Notes under the pieces: generated by a model
What the model was told of the DNA's origin: nothing
Databases searched by the model: none
Seen by the model: the letters and a program-made list of their open reading frames with translations, nothing else
DNA from: SG8-41 sp029864385
GTDB lineage: Bacteria; Pseudomonadota; Gammaproteobacteria; Burkholderiales; SG8-41
Assembly (NCBI GenBank): GCA_029864385.1
Contig: JAOTTL010000165.1
Coordinates: 1-7,712 of the forward strand
Direction of reading: 5' to 3'
Length of the DNA stretch: 7,712 nucleotides
Made by a program: the position numbers and the translations under genes
Shown: positions 1 to 5,313 of the stretch, piece after piece
Position numbering within the stretch: the stretch's first letter is position 1
Layout: the number at the start of each line of letters is the position of its first letter

Positions 1-158
1 GGACGATTGCGCTCGCAAGGGCGAAGCTGGACGTGAATTCGTGCGTGTCGGTTACCGGAGCCATGCTCCTGCTATTTTACTGTGCTTGCCGCGGCGCGCG
101 CCGGGCGTATTGCTCAATCGGCTGCGCTCTTCACCGCCTGTCCCGTGCGGGTGGCGTG
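1..158. other. Left edge with no supported gene
   Basis: I see no convincing gene here. Two plus-strand frames are open from the window edge, but neither gives a recognisable protein family, and they run on as out-of-frame or in-frame extensions into the MmgE/PrpD gene. The stretch may hold the tail of an upstream gene or plain upstream DNA. The GAATTC hexamer occurs twice in similar context (near positions 36 and 222), which I take to be chance. Confidence 0.4.
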
Positions 159-187
159 TTGCCGGGGAAAGGCCGGTCTCTTATGAT
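159..187 (+). promoter_or_regulatory. Candidate sigma70-type promoter for the rightward genes
   Basis: TTGCCG at 159-164 (four of six matches to TTGACA) and TATGAT at 182-187 (five of six matches to TATAAT) are separated by exactly 17 bases, the optimal spacing. Transcription would begin near 194 and leave a leader of about 45 bases before the ATG at 239. The placement also argues against the upstream in-frame start at 41, which would put the promoter inside the coding region. It is a match by eye only. Confidence 0.5.
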
Positions 188-226
188 ATTCGCTTCATGC
201 CCGTCCGGGAGCCACAGAGTGAATTC

Positions 227-232
227 GGGGAG
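227..232 (+). promoter_or_regulatory. Ribosome binding site fixing the MmgE/PrpD start
   Basis: GGGGAG lies six bases upstream of the ATG at 239. It selects that ATG over the in-frame ATG at 41, whose 66-residue extension shows no family similarity. Confidence 0.6.
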
Positions 233-238
233 CACGCC

Positions 239-1648
239 ATGACTGCGATCACGCGCGAGGTCGCCCACTTCGTCGCTGGAACTTCTTACGACACGCTGCC
301 GGCGGAGGTGCGCGAGCGCGCGAAGGCGCTCGCGCTCGACCTCGTCGGTATCGCGCTGTGCGCCCGCCACGATGCGGAATCCACGCGGGCGATGGTTGCC
401 GCCGTCAGCTGGCTCGGCTTGGCAAGCGGTGCTTGCACCGTGATCGGGGATGCCACTGGTTACGCTCCTGCTGGGGCCGCCATGGTGAATGGCACGCTTG
501 CCCATTCGCTCGATTTCGATGACACCCACGCGCCAGGCTCTCTGCATCCGAGCGCGCCAATCGTACCGGCCGCCTTCGCCGCCGCCGAGATGACCGGAGC
601 CGACGGGAAAGCTGCGATCGCGGCCATCGTCGCCGGCTACGAGGTACAGATCCGCTTGAGCCTCGCGCTCGACCCTGCGGCGCACTACGACCGGGGCTTT
701 CACCCGACCGCGACCTGTGGCGCCTTCGGCGCGGCCGCCGCTGCCGGGCGACTGCTCCAGCTCGACCCGGAGGGTTACGCCAATGCCTTCGGGATCGTGC
801 TCAGCATGTCGGCGGGCTCGATGCAGTTCCTGGTCAATGGCGCCTGGACCAAGCGCTCGCACGTCGGCCATGCAGCGTTGTGCGGGCTCATCGCGGCGAC
901 GCTGGCGCGGGAAGGCTACAAGGGCGCAAGCGATGCCATAGAAGGCAAGTGGGGTTTCCTGCATGCCTACGCGCCCGCCGCGGATGCGGCGAAGGTGGTG
1001 GACGGGCTCGGCCACCGCTGGGAGACGCTGAAGATCGCGGTGAAACCCTACCCCTCCTGCCGTTACGGCCACGCCGCCCTCGACGGGATACTCGCGCTAG
1101 CCCGCGAGCACGGCATCCAGGCGGGGGAGGTGGAAGCGGTCACAGTCGGCCTGCCCGAGCCGGGCTGGAAAATTACCGGTGACCCGGAGCCGGTCAAGCA
1201 GTCGCCGAAGTCGGTCGTGGACGGGCAGTTCTCCATGGCGTTCTGCGCCGCCGTGGCGCTGCGAAGCGGCGGCCTCGTGTGGGACGATTACGCGCGTCAT
1301 CTCGGCGATTCCGCCACGCTTGCGTTGTGCAAGAAGGTGCGGACCCGGATTGATCCGAAAGCGCAGGCCGATTTCCCGGCCGAACTGAGCGGGAGTGTGC
1401 GGATCAAGACAGCGCGCGGCACGTTCGAGACTTATGTGCGGGTGCCGAAAGGCGAGCCTGCGAATTTCCTCTCCGCGGCCGAGTTGCGTGCCAAGTTCGA
1501 CGGGCTTGTCGGGCCTTATTTGTCCGCGCGGCGCCGCGACGAGCTCGCGGATGCACTGCTCGCGCTCGATCAGGTGAACGACGTCGGCGCGCTGCTGCGC
1601 CTCACGCGGCCCGAGCAGCCGCCGCGGGTGGCGGCCGCCGGCCGGTGA
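239..1648 (+). CDS. MmgE/PrpD family protein
   Basis: This is a cytosolic enzyme of the MmgE/PrpD family, which includes 2-methylcitrate dehydratase, cis-aconitate decarboxylase and iminodisuccinate epimerase. The reading frame gives 469 residues, within the usual 440-500. Family landmarks are visible: the NGTLAHSLDFDDTH block at about residues 84-97, a His-Pro-Ser at 103-105, FHPT around His155, TKRSHVGHAA with Lys205 and His208, and PYPSCRYGHAALD with His278. These regions hold the active-site His, Lys and Asp residues of characterised cis-aconitate decarboxylase, so catalytic competence is likely. The N-terminal all-helical domain is followed by the smaller alpha/beta domain from about 265. 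It is the first gene of a rightward set with a MaoC hydratase, an acyl-CoA dehydrogenase and a CoA-transferase, suggesting a substrate related to citrate, aconitate or itaconate. The exact reaction cannot be chosen from sequence alone. The start is set by a good ribosome binding site and by a candidate promoter just upstream. Confidence 0.92.
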   Translation: MTAITREVAHFVAGTSYDTLPAEVRERAKALALDLVGIALCARHDAESTRAMVAAVSWLGLASGACTVIGDATGYAPAGAAMVNGTLAHSLDFDDTHAPGSLHPSAPIVPAAFAAAEMTGADGKAAIAAIVAGYEVQIRLSLALDPAAHYDRGFHPTATCGAFGAAAAAGRLLQLDPEGYANAFGIVLSMSAGSMQFLVNGAWTKRSHVGHAALCGLIAATLAREGYKGASDAIEGKWGFLHAYAPAADAAKVVDGLGHRWETLKIAVKPYPSCRYGHAALDGILALAREHGIQAGEVEAVTVGLPEPGWKITGDPEPVKQSPKSVVDGQFSMAFCAAVALRSGGLVWDDYARHLGDSATLALCKKVRTRIDPKAQADFPAELSGSVRIKTARGTFETYVRVPKGEPANFLSAAELRAKFDGLVGPYLSARRRDELADALLALDQVNDVGALLRLTRPEQPPRVAAAGR

Positions 1649-1679
1649 ACAGCCGGCGCGACCGAAGCGGCGGCGGATA

Positions 1680-1826
1680 ATGGTGATAAGAAATGGTGAT
1701 GGAGAATGGTGATGAGAAATGGTGATAAAGACCGCAGAAACCGTAGTGCATCACCAGTAATTATCACCAGTAATCATCACCAGTAATCATCACCAGTAAT
1801 CATCACCAGTAATCATCACCAGTTTC
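1680..1826. repeat. Interrupted inverted 13-bp repeat array, locus 1 (4+6 units)
   Basis: The left arm holds four tandem 13-bp units starting at 1680, 1693, 1706 and 1719, each ATGGTGAT plus five purines. A 17-base loop (1732-1748) follows. The right arm holds six tandem 13-bp units starting at 1749, 1762, 1775, 1788, 1801 and 1814, consensus CATCACCAGTAAT. The 8-9 base cores of the two arms are reverse complements while the spacers are not, so the transcript could fold into short helices separated by internal loops every 13 bases. It fills the gap between the MmgE/PrpD and MaoC genes and ends nine bases before the MaoC start codon. Three related arrays occur in this window. A period of 13 rules out a continuous reading frame of identical repeats. 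Function is unknown; a hairpin affecting mRNA decay or termination, or a mobile palindrome, are possibilities. Confidence 0.93.
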
Positions 1827-1835
1827 TGCTTTGGC

Positions 1836-2354
1836 ATGACAGTCGAGCGCAAGCAAGTCGGCCCAAACCGCTACCGCGAGTCCTTCGGCCGCTACCTCGA
1901 GGACTTCAAGGTCGGCGACGTGTACGAGCACCGACCGGGGCGAACGATATCGGAAGCCGACAATACCTGGTTCACGCTGCTCACCATGAACAACCATCCC
2001 CTGCACTTCGATGCGGCCTATTGCGCAAGGACCGAGTTCGGGCGGCCGCTGGTGAACAGCTGCCTGACCCTGGCGATGGTCGCCGGCATGAGCGTGAGCG
2101 ATTTGAGCCAGAAGGCGGTCGCCAACCTCGGCTGGGACAAGGTCCGGCTCACGGCGCCGGTATACGCCGGCGACACGATCTACGCCGAGTCCGAGGTGCT
2201 GGCGGTGCGCGAATCGAAGTCGCGCCCGACGCAGGGAGTCGCGACCGTGCGCACCACCGGCAAGAAGGCCGACGGCACGGTGTTCATGACCTACGAACGC
2301 TCGATCCTCGTGCCCAAGCGCGGCCATGCCGTGGATGATGTCGCGGGCTACTAG
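1836..2354 (+). CDS. MaoC family dehydratase (hot-dog fold), itaconyl/mesaconyl-CoA hydratase-like
   Basis: This is a 172-residue single hot-dog protein that probably hydrates or dehydrates an enoyl-CoA thioester in the cytosol. The opening GRYLEDFKVGDVYEH, the segment TISEADNTWFTLLTMNNHPLHFD (residues 37-59), FGRPLVNSCLTL (68-79) and the C-terminal VYAGDTIYAESEV and RESKSRPTQG stretches are typical of the MaoC subgroup that includes itaconyl-CoA and mesaconyl-CoA (methylmalyl-CoA dehydratase-type) hydratases. The general MaoC active-site pattern D-x-N-P-x-H appears here as N52-N-H54-P-L-H57: His57 is kept, the Asp is Asn52. I believe this is normal for the subgroup. The ATG at 1836 has no Shine-Dalgarno sequence; the preceding bases are the end of a 13-bp repeat array. 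No better in-frame start is available because the conserved region begins by about residue 19. The neighbouring dehydrogenase and CoA-transferase fit a shared acyl-CoA pathway. The family is secure; the substrate is inferred. Confidence 0.92.
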   Translation: MTVERKQVGPNRYRESFGRYLEDFKVGDVYEHRPGRTISEADNTWFTLLTMNNHPLHFDAAYCARTEFGRPLVNSCLTLAMVAGMSVSDLSQKAVANLGWDKVRLTAPVYAGDTIYAESEVLAVRESKSRPTQGVATVRTTGKKADGTVFMTYERSILVPKRGHAVDDVAGY

Positions 2355-2391
2355 GAAACATTTTCTGCCACTGAACGCCGGTAGCACAGAA

Positions 2392-2511
2392 GAGGTGATG
2401 AAATATGGTGATGAGAAATGGTGATGGAAAATAGTGATGAAAACCGTAGCGCCGTTGTGCATCACCGTTACTCATCACCATTTCACATCACCAGCAATCA
2501 TCACCAGTAGA
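2392..2511. repeat. Interrupted inverted 13-bp repeat array, locus 2 (4+4 units)
   Basis: Four left units start at 2392, 2405, 2418 and 2431, with core GGTGATGA (one unit reads AGTGATGA). A 16-base loop occupies 2444-2459. Four right units start at 2460, 2473, 2486 and 2499, each beginning CATCACC. Orientation and loop (starting CCGTAG, ending TTGTG) resemble locus 1. The right spacers are more varied than in locus 1, so this looks like an older or unexpanded copy. It sits between the MaoC and acyl-CoA dehydrogenase genes, starting 37 bases after the MaoC stop. A T-run at 2536-2541 follows only about 25 bases later, too far for a standard intrinsic terminator. Confidence 0.92.
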
Positions 2512-2550
2512 TCCCGAGATTCCAGTGGCTAATACTTTTTTGGGCTGTCG

Positions 2551-3720
2551 GTGATGCGTGCGAGGGTGTCGCCTGGGGCCGATGAGCAGGAGGCGTTGAT
2601 TCTGCAGAGCGTGGACCGGTTCCTCGAGCGCGACGTGCGCCCGGTCGTGCATGCGCTCGAGGCTGCCGACGCTTATCCCACGGAAATCGTCGAGAAGCTG
2701 AAGACGCTCGGGCTCTTCGGTGCCACGATCGCGCCGAAGCACGGCGGGCTTGGGCTTACCGCCGTGACCTACGCGCGGATCGTCGAGCGCATGGGAGCGG
2801 TGTGGATGTCGGTCCCGGGTTTGTTCAATTCGCATCTCATCATGGCGGCTGCGGTAGAGCGCTACGGGACGGAAGAGCAGAAGCGCCGCTACCTGCCGCG
2901 GTTCGCGAGCGGTGAGCTGCGCGGTGGCGTCGCGCTCACCGAGCCCGATTGCGGCACCGATTTGCAGGCCGTCCGAACCCACGCGCGCCGCGAAGGCGAT
3001 CACTTTGTCGTCAACGGCGCCAAGACCTGGATTACCAACAGCGCCGAGGGGCAGATCCTTGCCGTGCTGGTGAAGACCGATCCCAAGGCGCAGCCGCCGC
3101 ACAGGGGCATGAGCCTGCTGCTGATAGAGAAGGGACCGGGCTTCAAGGTGGTGCGCAGGCTCGAGAAGCTCGGCTACCGCGGCATCGACACGGCCGAGCT
3201 TTTTTTCGAGAACTGCCGCGTGCCGGCCGCCAACTTGATCGGCATTGAAGAAGGTCGCGGCCTGCAGCAGGTGCTGAACGGCCTCGAGCTCGGGCGCATC
3301 AACGTCGCCGCGCGCGGGGTGGGACTCGCCCGCGCGTGCCTGGAGGAGTCGCTTGCCTATGCCCAGGTGCGCAAGACTTTCGGCAAGCCGATCGCCGAGC
3401 ACCAGGCGATTCAGATCAAGCTCGCCGACATGGCGACCCGGGCGGAGGCCGCGCGCCTGCTGGTCGAGTCTGCCGCGGGCGCCTACGACGTGGGCGGGCG
3501 CTGCGACCTCGAGGCCGGCATGGCGAAGCTCTTCGCCACGGAGGCCGCGCTTGAGAACAGTCTCGAGGCGATGCGCATACACGGCGCCTACGGCTACTCG
3601 AAGGAGTTCAACATCGAGCGCTACTATCGCGACGCGCCGCTGCTCGCGATCGGCGAGGGCACGAACGAGCTGCAGCGGATCATCATTGCGCGCGAGCTCG
3701 TCAAGCGGAATCCCGCCTAG
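2551..3720 (+). CDS. Acyl-CoA dehydrogenase
   Basis: This is an FAD-dependent acyl-CoA dehydrogenase of 389 residues, the usual length, which makes an alpha,beta double bond in a CoA thioester and passes electrons to electron-transfer flavoprotein. The order is normal: helical N-domain (about 11-125), middle beta domain with VALTEPDCGTDLQ (127-139) and KTWITN (158-163), then the C-terminal helical domain with RKTFGKPIAEHQAIQIKLADM (274-294) and IHGAYGYSKEFNIERYYRD. The catalytic base is Glu369 in GEGTNELQR, the position used by medium- and short-chain enzymes. The segment LGYRGIDTAELFFENCRVP is also typical. The substrate cannot be read from sequence; the neighbours suggest a small branched or dicarboxylic acyl-CoA. 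GTG at 2551 and ATG at 2554 are adjacent possible starts, and neither has a clear Shine-Dalgarno sequence. An in-frame stop at 2530 excludes a much longer protein. The stop codon lies inside a perfect palindrome. Confidence 0.94.
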   Translation: MMRARVSPGADEQEALILQSVDRFLERDVRPVVHALEAADAYPTEIVEKLKTLGLFGATIAPKHGGLGLTAVTYARIVERMGAVWMSVPGLFNSHLIMAAAVERYGTEEQKRRYLPRFASGELRGGVALTEPDCGTDLQAVRTHARREGDHFVVNGAKTWITNSAEGQILAVLVKTDPKAQPPHRGMSLLLIEKGPGFKVVRRLEKLGYRGIDTAELFFENCRVPAANLIGIEEGRGLQQVLNGLELGRINVAARGVGLARACLEESLAYAQVRKTFGKPIAEHQAIQIKLADMATRAEAARLLVESAAGAYDVGGRCDLEAGMAKLFATEAALENSLEAMRIHGAYGYSKEFNIERYYRDAPLLAIGEGTNELQRIIIARELVKRNPA

Positions 3721-3726
3721 GCGGGA
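3711..3726. other. Perfect 16-bp palindrome over the acyl-CoA dehydrogenase stop codon
   Basis: The sequence TCCCGCCTAGGCGGGA is a perfect palindrome. As RNA it could form a six-pair GC-rich stem with a CTAG loop that contains most of the TAG stop codon (3718-3720). No T-run follows, so it is not a standard intrinsic terminator. The 13-bp repeat array of locus 3 begins two bases later. Confidence 0.6.
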
Positions 3727-3727
3727 A

Positions 3728-3874
3728 GAGGTGATGAATAATGGTCATGAAAGATGGTGATGATTACTGGTGATGAACTGCTACGCGTGCAGAACTCGTT
3801 GCCATTGCGCACCATCGGTTTTCATCACCAATTCTTATCACCAATTCTCATCACCATTAATCGTCACTTCTTAC
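3728..3874. repeat. Interrupted inverted 13-bp repeat array, locus 3 (inverted orientation, long loop)
   Basis: Left units start at 3728, 3741, 3754 and 3767 (GGTGATGA cores, one altered to GGTCATGA). A 43-base loop (3780-3822) follows. Right units start at 3823, 3836, 3849 and 3862 (CATCACC, TATCACC, CATCACC and a degraded CGTCACT). The ATTAC spacer type is in the left arm and the TTCTC type in the right arm, the reverse of loci 1 and 2, so this copy is flipped on the plus strand. For example, TTCTCATCACCAT at 3844-3856 is the exact reverse complement of the left-arm unit at 1706-1718. It lies between the acyl-CoA dehydrogenase and CoA-transferase genes. Confidence 0.9.
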
Positions 3875-3920
3875 ATATGATCGGCATATACCCTTGCATA
3901 TCTGCGGCTCATGTGAGCGC

Positions 3921-3927
3921 GAAGGGG
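3921..3927 (+). promoter_or_regulatory. Ribosome binding site fixing the CoA-transferase start
   Basis: GAAGGGG lies five bases before the ATG at 3933. It favours that start over the in-frame ATG at 3894, whose 13 extra residues match nothing expected of the family. Confidence 0.55.
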
Positions 3928-3932
3928 TTGCG

Positions 3933-5120
3933 ATGCTGCCGCTGAATGGCGTGCGGGTGCTGGCGGTCGAGCAGTACGGGGCGGGCCCGTTCGGCACGAT
4001 GTTCCTCGCGGACCAGGGCGCCGAGGTCATCAAGATCGAAAACCCGAACGACGGCGGCGACATGTCGCGCGCGGTGGGGCCGTACTTCTTCGCGCCCGGC
4101 GACAGTGAGTTCTTCCACAGCTTCAACCGCAACAAGAAGAGTCTCACGCTCGATCTGAGCCGCCCCGAGGGGCAGGTGGTGCTGCATGACCTGTTACGCA
4201 GCGCCGACGCGCTGGCCTCCAACCTGCGCGGTGACGTGCCAGTGAAGCTCGGTCTGACCTATGAGCGCCTCAAGTCGCACAATCCGAGGATCGTATGCGC
4301 GCACCTGTCTGCCTACGGACGCAGCGGCCCTCGCGCCGGCTGGCCGGGGTTCGACTATCTGATGCAGGCGGAGGCCGGCTACTTTTCGCTGACCGGCGAG
4401 CCCGGCGCGCCGCCGGCGCGCTTCGGGCTCTCGATCGTGGATTACATGTCGGGGCTCGGCCTCGCGTATGCGCTGCTCGCGGCGTTAACGGCGGCGCGTG
4501 CGACCGGCGTGGGGCGCGACATCGATGTCAGTCTGTTCGACATGGCGCTATTCAACACTGCGTATCAAGCCACCTGGTACCTGAACGAGGGCGTTGTCAC
4601 CGAGCGACTGTCGCGGTCGGCGCACGCGGCATTGACGCCATGCCAGCTCTACCGCACGCGCGACGGCTGGATTTACCTGATGTGCAACAAGGAGAAATTC
4701 TGGCCGGCGCTGTGCGGCAAGCTTGGCCGGCCCGAGTGGATCGAGGACGCGCGCTTTCGCAGGTTCCCGGATCGCCTGAAGCACCGCGATACTCTGACCG
4801 AGCTGCTCGACCGCGAGTTGAGCGAGCGCACCACTTGCGAGTGGCTCGCGCACTTTGCGGGCGTCGTTCCTGCGGCGCCGATCAACGATCTCGCGCAGGC
4901 TCTGGATAACCCGTTTGTGACGGAACATGGCCGCCTGCAGACGCTTCCCCACCCGGTGAAGGGGTCGTATCGCATGGTCGCTTCGCCGGTACAGTGTGCT
5001 GGCGAGGAGGCGCCGGCGCACCCGGCACCCGCGCTGGGCGAGCACACTGAGGTGCTGCTGCGCGAACTCGGCTACGACGCCGCGCGCATCGGGGCGTTAC
5101 GCGATGCGAAAGTCATATAA
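3933..5120 (+). CDS. CaiB/BaiF family (class III) CoA-transferase
   Basis: This 395-residue protein has the size and landmarks of class III CoA-transferases, which move CoA between carboxylic acids through an aspartyl-CoA intermediate. The start LPLNGVRVLAVEQYGAGPFGTMFLADQGAEVIKIE is the classic N-terminal Rossmann-like segment. NRNKKSLTLDL and SAYGRSGPRAGWPGFDYLMQAEAGYFSLTG follow. The catalytic Asp is most likely Asp170 in GLSIVDYMSG, matching the Asp169 position of formyl-CoA transferase. The C-terminal VVPAAPINDLAQALDNPF is also typical. These enzymes form interlocked dimers in the cytosol. In this set it probably activates the free acid made or used by the MmgE/PrpD protein, with succinyl-CoA as a plausible donor; the donor and acceptor are inference. 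It is the last rightward gene and converges with the second acyl-CoA dehydrogenase across a 193-base gap. Confidence 0.94.
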   Translation: MLPLNGVRVLAVEQYGAGPFGTMFLADQGAEVIKIENPNDGGDMSRAVGPYFFAPGDSEFFHSFNRNKKSLTLDLSRPEGQVVLHDLLRSADALASNLRGDVPVKLGLTYERLKSHNPRIVCAHLSAYGRSGPRAGWPGFDYLMQAEAGYFSLTGEPGAPPARFGLSIVDYMSGLGLAYALLAALTAARATGVGRDIDVSLFDMALFNTAYQATWYLNEGVVTERLSRSAHAALTPCQLYRTRDGWIYLMCNKEKFWPALCGKLGRPEWIEDARFRRFPDRLKHRDTLTELLDRELSERTTCEWLAHFAGVVPAAPINDLAQALDNPFVTEHGRLQTLPHPVKGSYRMVASPVQCAGEEAPAHPAPALGEHTEVLLRELGYDAARIGALRDAKVI

Positions 5121-5133
5121 GAACGTATATAGC

Positions 5134-5281
5134 CGCAGATAAACGCAGATCGACGTGTGTCACTTCGTCACCGCTCATTGAGCCGCCGATGGACGCCGAT
5201 AGACGCCGATAGACGCCGATAAGAAAGAAGGGCTTTGATTTACGCGGGTTTTCTGTTCGCGTTCATCCGCGTTTATCTGCG
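5134..5281. repeat. 10-bp-period interrupted inverted repeat between convergent genes
   Basis: CGCAGATAAACGC at 5134-5146 has a perfect 13-base reverse complement at 5269-5281. Both arms continue as imperfect 10-bp tandems: GCAGATAAAC GCAGATCGAC on the left, GCGTTCATCC GCGTTTATCT on the right. Between them, 5181-5220 holds four 10-bp units ending CGCCGAT that resemble the left-arm unit. The element fills most of the gap between the CoA-transferase and the minus-strand acyl-CoA dehydrogenase. It is distinct from the 13-bp family. A bidirectional terminator or mRNA-stabilising hairpin is plausible; a T-run at 5291-5296 follows the right arm on the plus strand. I have seen similar CGCAGAT/ATCTGCG intergenic repeats in other bacteria but cannot name a family. 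Confidence 0.85.
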
Positions 5282-5313
5282 TCTAATGATGTTTTTTGGT
5301 TTTGAGATGTAGG

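Noticed and set aside
41..238. Upstream in-frame extension of the MmgE/PrpD gene starting at ATG 41
   Set aside because: The 66 extra residues do not look like the family, would overlap a good candidate promoter, and the ATG at 239 has its own binding site and a normal family N-terminus.
131..1072. Long minus-strand open frame opposite the MmgE/PrpD gene
   Set aside because: It is Arg/Gly/His-rich with no recognisable family, as expected from the antisense of a GC-rich gene.
1749..1826. CRISPR-like array because of regularly spaced repeats
   Set aside because: Units are 13-bp direct tandems without unique spacers, inverted arms flank a loop, and no cas gene is present.
1803..2465. Minus-strand open frame of 220 codons across the MaoC gene and the repeats
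   Set aside because: It starts in a repeat array and runs antisense to a clearly conserved gene; no family features.
2531..2545. Intrinsic terminator using the T-run after repeat locus 2
   Set aside because: The T-run is about 25 bases from the hairpin arm, and no compact GC stem lies directly before it.
2488..3582. Minus-strand open frame of 364 codons opposite the plus-strand acyl-CoA dehydrogenase
   Set aside because: Its length reflects high GC; the composition is typical of antisense shadows and the plus-strand protein is unmistakable.
3870..3920. Possible separate promoter before the CoA-transferase (CATATG, CATATA and TTGCAT motifs)
   Set aside because: The AT-rich hexamers do not form a -35/-10 pair with suitable spacing.
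3754..3945. Small plus-strand open frame running from the repeat array toward the CoA-transferase
   Set aside because: Half of it is the repeat array and the remainder has no family character; it overlaps the CoA-transferase start in another frame.
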